A stretch of 52,196 nt of DNA from Chloroflexota bacterium (GCA_022821645.1 JAJEDE010000005.1:1-52196), one strand, 5' to 3'; positions 15,001 through 22,629 are shown, numbered from the stretch's first letter. Notes: a model not told the origin generated them from the letters alone. Numbers and translations are program-made.

Positions 15001-16071
15001 CTACCGAAATTCCTCCCTGAGCATCTCAGCCGCCAGGGACTCATTCCTGAGCTTCAAGTACGCCTCGTCCAGCGGGATATCGGCAGCGCTTCCCGGCGCG
15101 AAACCGCAGTCGGGGTGCAGCAGCAACCGCTCAGGCGCGACGTATTGGGCGGCCAGCCTGACGCGGTCGGCAATCTCGTCTGGCGTGTCGATGTGGCTGC
15201 TGCGGCAGTCGACGCATCCCAGACCGATATCGAAGCGTTCTGGTAGGTCGCGCAATACGGCAAAGTCGCCCGCCGCCGGTATCGCAAACTCCAACATGAG
15301 AATATCGACCTTGAGACCGGCCAGGGCTGGAAGAATCGGTTCGTATCCACCCTCGCCGACCCATCCTGCGCGACCCTTATTGCGCCGACACAGGTGGATT
15401 GCCAACCGGACTCCGTCTACTCCCGTGACGACGCGATTCAGTAAGTCGACGCAGTACGCCAACTCGGCCTGCGGATCGTCGTAGTCCGCCCGCACCTTCG
15501 GGTCCACGAACAGGCACAGGTGAGGGTCGTCAAATTGCGCTATCGCTACCCCTTCGTCGCGTAGGGCTTCCAGCTCTTGCCGAAGCACGGGCACCAGCGC
15601 CTCTGTAAAGTCACGTCGAGTGGGATACGCGGCTTGTGACAGTTCGGGGTCCCACATCCGCTCACCTAACAGGTATGGCGATGGTATGGCGACCTTGACA
15701 TCGCGTCCCGTATGCAGTTTGAGGAACCGTGCCTCCCTCGCCAGCAGGCCGGGGTTTGCGACTTCGATTTTCGAAGTGACGACGTGCCACGTCTGGCGCT
15801 GTCCGAGGACTTCCTTGATGGACAGATCGAACCCGCGGCAGATATCCGCAATCACCCCGACGTATGACTTTCTACGCCATTCCCCGTCGGAAATAATGTC
15901 AATGCCGGCAAGCTCCTGCATCTGCGCAACGTATGGTATGGCGGAGTCCATCATCCGCCGAAAATCGCCCGAAGTGCCGCCCCCTTCGACCTGTGATTCA
16001 ATCAGATCTCGCACGTATTGAGGTCGCGGCATCGAGCCGACGACGGTGGTTGGGAACAGGCCTCGTTCCAT
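15001..16071 (-). CDS. MetE-like cobalamin-independent methyltransferase
   Basis: About 356 residues, the size of a stand-alone MetE C-terminal (catalytic) barrel. It opens LFPTTVVGSMPRPQYVRD as such proteins do. Candidate zinc ligands are His in LAIHLCRRN, the Glu in MLEFAIPAAGD and Cys in LLLHPDCGF; GLGCVDCRS precedes. Relatives transfer a methyl or alkyl group to a thiol (homocysteine, coenzyme M) or act on other substrates; no N-terminal MetE domain is present to bind polyglutamylated folate. The ATG at 16071 lies 7 nt after the nucleotidyltransferase stop, implying coupling; a TTG at 16086 overlaps it. Its role in the cluster is unclear. Confidence 0.8.
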   Translation of the reverse strand: MERGLFPTTVVGSMPRPQYVRDLIESQVEGGGTSGDFRRMMDSAIPYVAQMQELAGIDIISDGEWRRKSYVGVIADICRGFDLSIKEVLGQRQTWHVVTSKIEVANPGLLAREARFLKLHTGRDVKVAIPSPYLLGERMWDPELSQAAYPTRRDFTEALVPVLRQELEALRDEGVAIAQFDDPHLCLFVDPKVRADYDDPQAELAYCVDLLNRVVTGVDGVRLAIHLCRRNKGRAGWVGEGGYEPILPALAGLKVDILMLEFAIPAAGDFAVLRDLPERFDIGLGCVDCRSSHIDTPDEIADRVRLAAQYVAPERLLLHPDCGFAPGSAADIPLDEAYLKLRNESLAAEMLREEFR

Positions 16072-16078
16072 TTGGCTT

Positions 16079-16900
16079 TCAGGCAAGATGTCGTGCGTTT
16101 TCTCTGCTCGTGGTCAGGCGCGGCTCAGGTACAGGTTTGTTCGCGAACCGCATCCAGTCGGCGGTGGCTAGGTGGTAGTCCTGGATGGTGTCGACTTCAT
16201 GGTAGTCACCGGGTACGGCGACGCAGTGTACCGGGATTCCATCGCTGATCATCCGGTCAAGTAGAAGAATGACATACGCCATGCGGAAGGGCCTGCCATC
16301 GGCGATGACTTGCTCATCGCCAAGTTCGGCGTGGAGTTCGTCGTAAAATTGCAGGAACTGAGAAGCGCCCTCCGCCGTCATCTTGAGAACGCCCGAATAC
16401 TCTCCGGATGCCTCGTGCGGCTTGATCGTCCGTGAGACCTCGACCACGCGGTCGCCGTCCACGAGGATTTTCTCGGCGTCCGACTCCGGGTGCATACTCC
16501 GAAACACATACCGTTCACGCCAACGAGTGTCCATCACGAGCGTGATGTCGTGTGGCGAATCCTTAAGCGCCTTCACGGCGCCGCCGAGGTACAGCGTATC
16601 GGTGTACGTCGCATAGAAGCCGCGGGCCATGTGTTCACGAGCACAGACGAGAGAAGCGAGGATGTTGGTCGTGGACCAGGCGGGGTTTTCCACATAGGAG
16701 AAATTTGGGTAGGCGTCCCGAACCACGTCCATCAGGTACCCGCCTACGAAGACAAACCGGTCCAGACCATTCTGTCGAAACGCACGTAGCGTCCAATCGA
16801 GAATTCTGGCGCCCGCGACTTCAGTAAAGCACTTTGGTTGCGACGCGGTGTAGGGCATAAGGCGTGCGCCCCGTCCGGCCCCGAGGAGGATGACGTTCAT
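16079..16900 (-). CDS. LicC/PntC-like nucleotidyltransferase
   Basis: 273 residues, single GT-A nucleotidyltransferase domain. The N-terminal loop is VILLGAGRGARLMPYTASQPKCFTEV, a variant of GxGxRLxPxTxxxPK found in choline-phosphate and phosphonate cytidylyltransferases; metal-binding Asp is in YATYTDTLYLGG, and late residues GDYHEVDTIQDY are typical. It would activate a phospho- or phosphono-compound with CTP. First gene of the minus-strand cluster; the next start overlaps its end. With a PhnX-like hydrolase and HpnZ-like dehydrogenase downstream, an aminoethyl- or hydroxyethyl-phosphonate substrate is a reasonable inference. No transmembrane choline-phosphate partner or pepM is nearby. Confidence 0.82.
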   Translation of the reverse strand: MNVILLGAGRGARLMPYTASQPKCFTEVAGARILDWTLRAFRQNGLDRFVFVGGYLMDVVRDAYPNFSYVENPAWSTTNILASLVCAREHMARGFYATYTDTLYLGGAVKALKDSPHDITLVMDTRWRERYVFRSMHPESDAEKILVDGDRVVEVSRTIKPHEASGEYSGVLKMTAEGASQFLQFYDELHAELGDEQVIADGRPFRMAYVILLLDRMISDGIPVHCVAVPGDYHEVDTIQDYHLATADWMRFANKPVPEPRLTTSRENARHLA

Positions 16901-16974
16901 GCCTTGGCGTTGCTACGTAGGGCGAGTTCCCGCTCAGACTACCGCGCCGAACCTGCGACCGCCGTGGAGGGTGG

Positions 16975-17050
16975 TGGTGGACCGAATGAGATTCGAACCC
17001 ACCACCTCCGCAATGCAAGCGCGACGCTTTTCCGACTGAGCCATCGGCCC
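16975..17050 (-). tRNA. tRNA-Ala (anticodon UGC)
   Basis: 76 nt with encoded CCA. Acceptor GGGCCGA pairs with TCGGTCC including the alanine identity pair G3:U70. The anticodon loop is CTTGCAT (TGC); the T-loop is TTCGAAT. The anticodon stem has G-U pairs at both ends. It marks the left border of the 17-22 kb island. Confidence 0.88.
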
Positions 17051-17100
17051 TCAGGCTCGTTCCGCGCATCTCCCCCTGTACCACCGCGCTCACCCGTCCA

Positions 17101-17148
17101 ACATGGGGGGTGACATGAGGGGTCACATGAGGGGTCACATGGGGGGCA
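17101..17148. repeat. Four tandem 12-bp units
   Basis: ACATGGGGGGTG, ACATGAGGGGTC twice, then ACATGGGGGGCA. They lie between the tRNA-Ala and the orphan antitoxin promoter. Too short and too few for CRISPR; iteron-like or slippage-derived. Confidence 0.75.
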
Positions 17149-17230
17149 ATGGCCGCTGCCTGTCGATGCAACGTCACCATCAGCCAGCCGGGCGAAGCCT
17201 GAAGAGTCGGATCAGGGCCCCTTCACAAGG

Positions 17231-17248
17231 TGTACGGTATATCGTACA
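17231..17248. promoter_or_regulatory. Palindromic operator before the antitoxin
   Basis: TGTACG-GTATAT-CGTACA, a perfect 6-bp inverted repeat with an AT spacer, ends 8 bp before the truncated toxin's ATG. Helix-turn-helix antitoxins repress their own operons at such sites, so autoregulation by the product of 17292 is inferred. Confidence 0.6.
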
Positions 17249-17256
17249 GTGAGGCC

Positions 17257-17334
17257 ATGTTCACAATCCTGCGGAGCGCGGCGTTTGACCGATGGCTGAG
17301 AAGTATCGAAAGTTCGATGCATCGGACTACATAA
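17257..17334 (+). pseudogene. Collapsed RelE/HigB-type toxin (first 18 or so codons)
   Basis: ATG 17257 opens MFTILRSAAFDRWLRSIES and stops after 25 codons. The first part matches the N-terminus of addiction-module killer toxins (F--WL--L). An internal deletion then runs it, out of frame, into the antitoxin gene that begins at 17292. The toxin core and catalytic C-terminus are gone, though promoter and start are retained. Confidence 0.65.
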
Positions 17335-17642
17335 AGAGCGAAGAGGACGCGCAAGGGCTTCTCAGAGCCGCGACGGAGGAAGATGTCGGGGACGGCGTCG
17401 TGATTCGCGCTGCCCTCAGGCATGTCGCTCGAACCCACAACATGAGCGCCCTCGCTCGGGAAACCGGCCTAAACCGGGGCAATCTCTACGAGGCGCTCTC
17501 CGAAGACGGCAACCCCACCCTCGCAACCCTCCTCAAGGTCACCCGCGCCCTGGGACTGAGGCTGCGTCTCGAGCCAGTCGAGAACCCCGCCAAGCCCAGC
17601 CAACCGTCCAAGCCCTCCAATCTCCCGGCTGAGTCCACGTAA
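17292..17642 (+). CDS. Orphan addiction-module antidote protein (HigA-like HTH)
   Basis: 116 residues. KFDASDYIKSEEDAQGLLRAA, then ALRHVARTHNMSALARETGLNRGNLYEALSEDGNPTLATLLKVTRALGLRL is the probable addiction-module antidote family (TIGR02684 type), with an XRE-like helix-turn-helix at about residues 50-75. Normally it follows a RelE-fold toxin; here that toxin is reduced to a fragment overlapping the start, so the antitoxin is orphaned but still translated from the old operon promoter, possibly coupled to the toxin stub. The C-terminal 20 residues are proline/serine-rich (AKPSQPSKPS). It may remain as a DNA-binding autorepressor or protect against incoming homologous toxins. Confidence 0.85.
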   Translation: MAEKYRKFDASDYIKSEEDAQGLLRAATEEDVGDGVVIRAALRHVARTHNMSALARETGLNRGNLYEALSEDGNPTLATLLKVTRALGLRLRLEPVENPAKPSQPSKPSNLPAEST

Positions 17643-17795
17643 ACCTAACCTCGCCCACCCCCACCGCAGGCCAAGACGCCAATCTCCAATGGTCTCGGCG
17701 AATCGAGCAATACCAAGACGGCGTCGCCTCGATTGCAGACTGAGGGATAGACAATCAGGAGAAGGCGTTCAAGCTCTCCGTCTTATCGACCGCAA

Positions 17796-17843
17796 CCGAA
17801 TAAGATTCAAACCCACCACCTCCGCAATGCACACGCGACGCCT
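17796..17843 (-). pseudogene. 3' fragment of a tRNA-Ala(UGC) copy
   Basis: Matches 16982-17029 of the intact tRNA-Ala(UGC) with few changes (AACCCACCACCTCCGCAATG is identical) but loses the rest after the anticodon arm. It sits 50 bp before the PLD-ATPase gene, as an integration scar would. The rest of the 252-bp gap 17643-17894 contains nothing I recognise. Confidence 0.7.
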
Positions 17844-17894
17844 GCCGAGCCCATGTCAGTCGGCCGAGCCGCCGCAGTATCTGAGGAGAAGGGC

Positions 17895-19952
17895 ATGAAG
17901 CTCAGCGATCCCAGACCTGAACAGACCCTGAGCCTCGACTTGGACGACGGCACCGGTCTCCGGGTGGCCCGCGCCCAGTTCCAGTCGGAAACCAGGTTCT
18001 CCTGGGATATCTTCGACGGCTACGACCGAATCCGTATCCTCACCTACTCGGCAGGGGTGAGCGCCATCGTTCGTCTCTTGGACGAGCACGGCTTCAGCGA
18101 CTTCGAGTGTGTCTTCGGGTGCGAAACCACCTTGCGCGCCCTGACGGACGTCATGGCCTTCCAGCAGGTGGCCATCGGCGACGCCAGAGCGGCCATCAAG
18201 AACCTGTCGGATGAGCGCCATGCCTTCATCCTGGGGCGGGTCCGGGAGGGACAGGCCCGGTTCCGGGTGCTGCGCAAGCAGATAGCCCACGCCAAGCTGT
18301 ACCTCCTGGACAACGCCGAGTCCGGCCGCACCCGCGTCCTCATCGGCTCGGCCAACCTGTCGGAAACCGCCTTCGGCGGACTCCAGTCCGAGACTCTGGT
18401 CTGTTTCGATAATGACGATGCAGCCTGGGACCACTATCTGGGCATGTACCAGTCCATCAGGGACCAGGCCTCCCAAGAGATGCCCCTGCCGCCGGAGCGG
18501 ATCGAGCACGCCGAGATTGGCCTCGTTGAAGTCCCCGTTCTAGCCCCCGACGACCACGCCACCCTGATTATTGACTCAGCGGACGAGCAGGGATCGGACG
18601 GCAACGTCGTTCACATTAGCGTCCCCCACCAGATAGAGCGGATAGAGAGAATGAAGGCTGCCGTACCGCCGGTCGTGGCCAGCCTTATCCCAGCGCCCCG
18701 CAACGGACGGCAGCAGATTCCCCGCGATATCAGGCGCCGGATCGTCAAGGAATCCAGCCGCATCCACTCCGTCCAGACCGAGGAGGAGGCCGACCACCGC
18801 GAGCTGTCCATCGACAGAGACGCAAAGACCGTCACCTTCTTCCGCGAGCCCTTCTCACTCGAAGCTGATCTCGATGCCGCAAAGAACGACGCGAAGCTGC
18901 TGGTGGGGTTCTTCGGCAACTACGAAGGCACGTTCGAGGGCGGCATGGGGGTGGAGAGGCTCCAGCGAGACTATTTCATCCTCTGGTCCTGGCTTTACTT
19001 CTCGCCTTTCATGTGCGACATGCGGACCCTGGCCGGCCACCAGGGCGACATCTTTAGGTACCCGTCCTTCGCCATCGTCTACGGCAAGCCCTCCTGCGGG
19101 AAAACCAGCCTCATTGACACGCTAGTGACCTCCATGTTCGGACGGGCCTACAACGTGGACAAGCGGGAGTTCACCAAAAGCAGGCTCCGGGACATCCAGC
19201 ACGGCTACCGGCGGTTCCCCGCAGTCTTCGACGACATCGGCAGGCCCGCCATACGCAACCACGGCGAGGACGTAATCAAGGACGAAGTGCCCCCGCTGGT
19301 GTCCGAATACCCCTGCTTCGTTCTCTCCATGAACCAGGAACTCAAGGCCTTCACCGACCAGATCGTGAAGCGCAGCCTGATGATCTACACCACCACCGCC
19401 CTACCCTCCTATAAGGAGAGCCTGCGGCACGAACTGCACCTGAAGATTCAGGAGGTACGCCGGGGCCTGTCCACCAACCTGTACCGGGAGTACCTCAGGA
19501 GGACTCTGGACCGGCTCGACGACACGCCCGTGCCCGATGATTGGCTGGAATTCTCCTCCACCACCCTCTCAGAGCTCATCGCCGACCTGCTGGGCGAGAG
19601 CCCACCCAAGTGGTGCAAACCCATCAGCTGGAACGACTACGCCGAAAAGCGCCATGAGCGCGTTAAGGCCCAGGTAGACCACCTGCTCAGGCCGGCCACC
19701 AGGATGAAGAAGGAGGGGAATAATCCCACCGGCTGGATCCTCGAGGACGACAAAGTCATCGTGATCGAGCAGACCGACACCTTCGGCCGTCGCGAATTCG
19801 AATGGGAGAACGTCCCGTCCACCCTCATCGACGACAACGCCAGCGTAGGAGGACGAACCGTCCTAAACCGTCCCGAATTGCAAGAGTTCCTTGGCAGAAA
19901 CCTCAACAGGCGGCAGATCGGATTGCTGGGCAGGCTACTCGGGCGGCGATGA
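17895..19952 (+). CDS. PLD-nuclease / P-loop ATPase fusion, candidate defence protein
   Basis: 685 residues from ATG 17895 (GAGGAG 6 nt upstream; an earlier in-frame ATG at 17853 lies against the tRNA scar). Residues about 25-190 form one phospholipase D-type nuclease lobe: HAKLYLL (His132, Lys134) and GSANLSETAFGG (Asn154). Such half-sites usually dimerise. Residues about 380-510 form a P-loop ATPase: GKPSCGKTS (397-405), Walker B AVFDD (Asp446-447), sensor Asn480 in LSMNQE and a possible Arg finger at 493 (VKRS); the order recalls SF3/D5-like helicases. The C-terminus (about 600-685) is basic and unassigned. Single-HKD nucleases joined to ATPases are common in anti-phage systems. An Mrr endonuclease is convergent 187 bp downstream, and tRNA-Ala remnants flank both. 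Substrate and partners are unknown. Confidence 0.75.
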   Translation: MKLSDPRPEQTLSLDLDDGTGLRVARAQFQSETRFSWDIFDGYDRIRILTYSAGVSAIVRLLDEHGFSDFECVFGCETTLRALTDVMAFQQVAIGDARAAIKNLSDERHAFILGRVREGQARFRVLRKQIAHAKLYLLDNAESGRTRVLIGSANLSETAFGGLQSETLVCFDNDDAAWDHYLGMYQSIRDQASQEMPLPPERIEHAEIGLVEVPVLAPDDHATLIIDSADEQGSDGNVVHISVPHQIERIERMKAAVPPVVASLIPAPRNGRQQIPRDIRRRIVKESSRIHSVQTEEEADHRELSIDRDAKTVTFFREPFSLEADLDAAKNDAKLLVGFFGNYEGTFEGGMGVERLQRDYFILWSWLYFSPFMCDMRTLAGHQGDIFRYPSFAIVYGKPSCGKTSLIDTLVTSMFGRAYNVDKREFTKSRLRDIQHGYRRFPAVFDDIGRPAIRNHGEDVIKDEVPPLVSEYPCFVLSMNQELKAFTDQIVKRSLMIYTTTALPSYKESLRHELHLKIQEVRRGLSTNLYREYLRRTLDRLDDTPVPDDWLEFSSTTLSELIADLLGESPPKWCKPISWNDYAEKRHERVKAQVDHLLRPATRMKKEGNNPTGWILEDDKVIVIEQTDTFGRREFEWENVPSTLIDDNASVGGRTVLNRPELQEFLGRNLNRRQIGLLGRLLGRR

Positions 19953-20139
19953 CACTAAGTGCCAGATCTGTCGATGATTCTTTTGCCGCCCAGCAACGCG
20001 CGCACTGAGACTACGCAGCGAAGATTTGCGTTCATATTGCGGTCAGGTAGCCAACATTAGGGCCACATGAGGCCGCGCTCACGACTCGGGACGAAGGAAC
20101 GCACCCAGCACCCAGTCGGACAAGACCCCGAGAGTTGGA

Positions 20140-21192
20140 TCAGGTCTCCGACGCCTCCACAACAAGCATCCACTCTCGCTTGAGGGGTAACTCCGCCTGG
20201 ACTTCCGCGGGTAGGCGTTCGTACGTGCGGTAGACAGCTTGAACGAGGTCGCTGCTGTTCCACAATCGGACGCTGAAGTGGCCAATCCTCGCTTCCGTGA
20301 GGACCACCCTGTTGAAGCCTCCCCAGCAGACCAGCAGTCCCTGCTGCGCCTTGAACGTCTGCATCGTTCCCTGGAGGGTCCGGTACACCGTCACGTCCGC
20401 CGGACTGTTCTGCGACTTTACTTGCACGCACAGACGCGGATTATCGAGCCCCAGCGGGCCCCGTCCGGCCAGGATGTCAACTCCCCCGTCAGCACCAGGC
20501 GGCGAGGACTTCGTTACCCAGCCATCGGCGCGCAGAACCGCATCCACCAGATCGGCCAGAGCATGACCTGCGAATCTGGCTTGAATGTGGGCCACGATTT
20601 GGTCGTGGGCGAGTTGGGAGAGGTCTGGAAGACCCTCAGTCGGCTCGCCCGAACCTGGTTCCTCAGCGCCCGGCGTGTCGATCGACACCGAAGGTCCAGG
20701 GTCTGATTTGCCATCCGCAACCGCGGCCACACGACGTTCGGCGTCATTTCGCGAGATCCTGCAGACCGTCATGAACGCGCCGAACGAATAGAGGAGGTCC
20801 TGCTCAAAGATCGTGCGGGGAAGTTCCGTCTGTAGCCACTTCACCGGGCGGGTGTGACGAAACCTGCCATCCACTTCCCGGTACGCGTACGGTCCGCTCA
20901 CTCGACCGATAGCGATCTGCGAAGTTCGCTTTCGTGGCAAGATGACTAGGTCACCCTTCTCCATCGTCACCGCGAACGCGCAGAGTTGTCCGGCAAAGTT
21001 GCCCACGGCGCCGGGCTTTGCGTCGGGGAAAGTACGTTCAACGATCTCTCGGATGCCCTTGTAGTCCGTCGCACTCGCGAGTGAGGGAACTTCCAGGTAA
21101 CCGAGGATCGCGATGTTGTCTTCGATCACCCGATCCTCGTCCTCGCCGCTTTGCCCAGCGCGAACTAGGTACACCCTCGGGTTCTGACTCAT
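20140..21192 (-). CDS. Mrr-family restriction endonuclease with N-terminal sensor domain
   Basis: 350 residues from ATG 21192 (GGGGAAG upstream). The C-terminal domain (about 190-335) is an Mrr-type PD-(D/E)xK nuclease: GADGGVDILAGRG (Asp239) and LCVQVKSQN (Gln257, Lys259), then GLLVCWGGF. The first 150 residues (VYLVRAGQSGEDEDRVIEDN, GDLVILPRKRTSQIAIGRVSGPY) look like a PUA/EVE-like module, a fold often reading modified bases; that is inference. Mrr enzymes cut methylated or otherwise modified foreign DNA and need no partner methylase, and none is present. It converges with the PLD-ATPase gene and is followed upstream by a tRNA-Ala pseudogene. Probably a type IV restriction enzyme. Confidence 0.82.
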   Translation of the reverse strand: MSQNPRVYLVRAGQSGEDEDRVIEDNIAILGYLEVPSLASATDYKGIREIVERTFPDAKPGAVGNFAGQLCAFAVTMEKGDLVILPRKRTSQIAIGRVSGPYAYREVDGRFRHTRPVKWLQTELPRTIFEQDLLYSFGAFMTVCRISRNDAERRVAAVADGKSDPGPSVSIDTPGAEEPGSGEPTEGLPDLSQLAHDQIVAHIQARFAGHALADLVDAVLRADGWVTKSSPPGADGGVDILAGRGPLGLDNPRLCVQVKSQNSPADVTVYRTLQGTMQTFKAQQGLLVCWGGFNRVVLTEARIGHFSVRLWNSSDLVQAVYRTYERLPAEVQAELPLKREWMLVVEASET

Positions 21193-21225
21193 ACGAAACT
21201 TCCCCACTCTCGATTCAGTCTGATC

Positions 21226-21301
21226 TGGTGGACCGACCCGGATTCGAACCCAAGACCTCCGCAATGCGAGTGCGGCGCCATTCCGACTGAGTTGCTCGCC
21301 G
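21226..21301 (-). pseudogene. tRNA-Ala(CGC) pseudogene
   Basis: Keeps the anticodon arm (CCGCACTCGCATTGCGG), T-loop and ACCA end of the intact tRNA-Ala at 21908, but the 5' acceptor strand pairs at only four or five of seven positions and the T-stem is broken. Immediately beyond its 5' end begins the CCGGCAGCCGCTGATT spacer leading to hicB. Confidence 0.7.
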
Positions 21302-21358
21302 CCGGCAGCCGCTGATTATGTGGACGTACGGCCACCACCTCTGGGTTCGCCAGACTCC

Positions 21359-21562
21359 CTAGACCTCGATCAGCTCGTACGCCTGCGGAGCCGGCACCGG
21401 CTGCCCTTCGCCCTCAAGCTCCTCGATGTAAAGCTCAATAGCCTCTCGAATCAGGCCACACACTTCCGCCTTCGTCTCGCCGACTGCCACGCAGCCCGGC
21501 AAGTCAGGCACGTGCGCTCCATAGCTCATCGGGCCACGCTCGATTACGACGGCGTACTTCAT
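21359..21562 (-). CDS. hicB: HicB-family antitoxin (intact pair)
   Basis: 67 residues from ATG 21562: MKYAVVIERGPMSYGAHVPD, LPGCVAVGETKAEVCGLIREAIELYIEELE. The short HicB form without an added DNA-binding domain. It neutralises the HicA toxin encoded 8 nt upstream, an inverted order relative to many antitoxin-first operons but standard for hicAB. It is nearly the same as the copy at 11147. Upstream, hicA keeps an intact frame, so this is the only working pair of the three cassettes. Confidence 0.88.
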   Translation of the reverse strand: MKYAVVIERGPMSYGAHVPDLPGCVAVGETKAEVCGLIREAIELYIEELEGEGQPVPAPQAYELIEV

Positions 21563-21570
21563 TGCGCCAC

Positions 21571-21759
21571 TCATTTCAGACCACTCTGCTTCAGGATACT
21601 GTTCCAGGTCCCCTTCGGGATAAAGAAGCTTGGCTTCCCGGCCACCACCACAATCCCTGGCTTGTCCGGGTGCTTGTAGATGCGGTGACTCCCTCGAGTT
21701 CGTGACTGTCGCCACCCGTCTCGTTCCAGGAGCCGGATAGCCTCTCGAACCGTTGGCAC
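21571..21759 (-). CDS. hicA: HicA mRNA interferase toxin
   Basis: 62 residues, the usual size. The dsRBD-like fold is visible as VREAIRLLERDGWRQSRTRG, SHRIYKHPDKPGIVVVAG and GTWNSILKQSG, with the catalytic His in GSH (about residue 24). HicA cleaves mRNA independent of ribosomes and arrests growth. The start is a GTG after GAGGGG. Cotranscribed with hicB. The two sister copies are broken (7.4 kb) or stopped at codon 16 (11.5 kb). Confidence 0.88.
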   Translation of the reverse strand: MPTVREAIRLLERDGWRQSRTRGSHRIYKHPDKPGIVVVAGKPSFFIPKGTWNSILKQSGLK

Positions 21760-21907
21760 ATTACCCCTCCGGTCCGCCCATTGCTTTGACTAGTCCTGCG
21801 CGATGTGAGCCTCGGCACTGCCTGTGAGACCCCGACTAGCAGTCGCATCAGAGTCCGAATGCCTGACCTCACCCGCGGGTTGCTCCGCGCATCGCGGTCG
21901 CCAAACC

Positions 21908-21983
21908 TGGTGGACCGAATGGGATTCGAACCCACGACCTCCGCAATGCGAGTGCGGCGCTCTTCCGACTGAGCTATCGGCCC
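21908..21983 (-). tRNA. tRNA-Ala (anticodon CGC)
   Basis: 76 nt with encoded CCA. Acceptor GGGCCGA/TCGGTCC has G3:U70; the anticodon stem CCGCA/TGCGG is perfect around CTCGCAT (CGC), and the T-arm GTGGG/CCCAT pairs. Right border of the 17-22 kb island. Confidence 0.93.
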
Positions 21984-22374
21984 TCAGCAGCACCCGTTGG
22001 GGCTGCTCATCTTTCCCTCTCCTGGGGAGAGGCAGACTCCGGCGTACCCGCCGAAAATCGGTGAGGGGTCTTCCTGTCGTGATCTCGCCCGCCCTACCAA
22101 CCTCCTGTGTCGGCTTGCCGGCAATCCGGCGCGTTTTTCCTGTTCCTGAGTCTTATCCCTCTCCTGGGGGAGAGGGTCAGGGTGAGGGATCTTCCGGTCG
22201 TGGTCGCTTACCGACTACCGGACGCTGTGCCAGCAATCCTAATCGGCGGGCGCGTCTTCTCCCTCTCCCTTGAGGGAGAGGGCTGGGGTGAGGGTGGCTG
22301 CCCGGTTCAGCAACCAACGGGGGGTGAACTACTCAAGCACCCCCGTTCGACTGAACAGATCCAGTCCGAAGAGT
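21984..22374. repeat. Intergenic block with three CCCTCTCC-GGGAGAGG palindromes
   Basis: Imperfect palindromes with a common tail (GGGTGAGGG) at 22014-22032 (shortened), 22157-22188 and 22261-22294; a fourth is at 23391-23424. They are REP-like elements of a type common in many genomes. The MITE at 7128 contains a related CCCTCTCCCC...GGTGTGGG stretch. No gene is supported in this 391-bp gap. Confidence 0.7.
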
Positions 22375-22629
22375 TTAGGCCGCCGTAGCTACCCGAACGC
22401 GCTTCCGCCCGCGAACCTGCTCAAACACCAGCGTCCCATCCGCCAGCGCAAACAGCGTGTGATCCCGGCCCACGCCCACGTGAGCCCCTGGGAGCAACTT
22501 CGTCCCGCGCTGCCGCGCGATGATCTGCCCCGTTCGAATCGCCTCGCCCGCGAACTTCTTCACGCCCAGCATCTTCGGATTGCTGTCGCGACCGTTCCGG
22601 CTGCTGCCCAGACCCTTTTTGTGTGCCAT
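22375..22629 (-). CDS. rpmA: Ribosomal protein L27
   Basis: 84 residues: [61 protein letters not shown]. The complete bL27 of the large subunit near the peptidyl-transferase centre. The N-terminus starts directly with AHKKG, so no Firmicutes-type cleaved extension. It follows rplU by 32 nt on the same strand, the standard operon. Confidence 0.97.
   Translation of the reverse strand: MAHKKGLGSSRNGRDSNPKMLGVKKFAGEAIRTGQIIARQRGTKLLPGAHVGVGRDHTLFALADGTLVFEQVRGRKRVRVATAA

Noticed and set aside
17101..17148. CRISPR array
   Set aside because: Units are 12 bp without spacers and only four copies; no cas genes nearby.
16821..17180. Protein with HVTPHVTPHVTP repeats
   Set aside because: The repeats are translation of the 12-bp tandem DNA units, and the frame crosses the tRNA-Ala gene.
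21226..21301. Functional third tRNA-Ala
   Set aside because: Acceptor and T-stem no longer pair properly, though the anticodon arm is intact.
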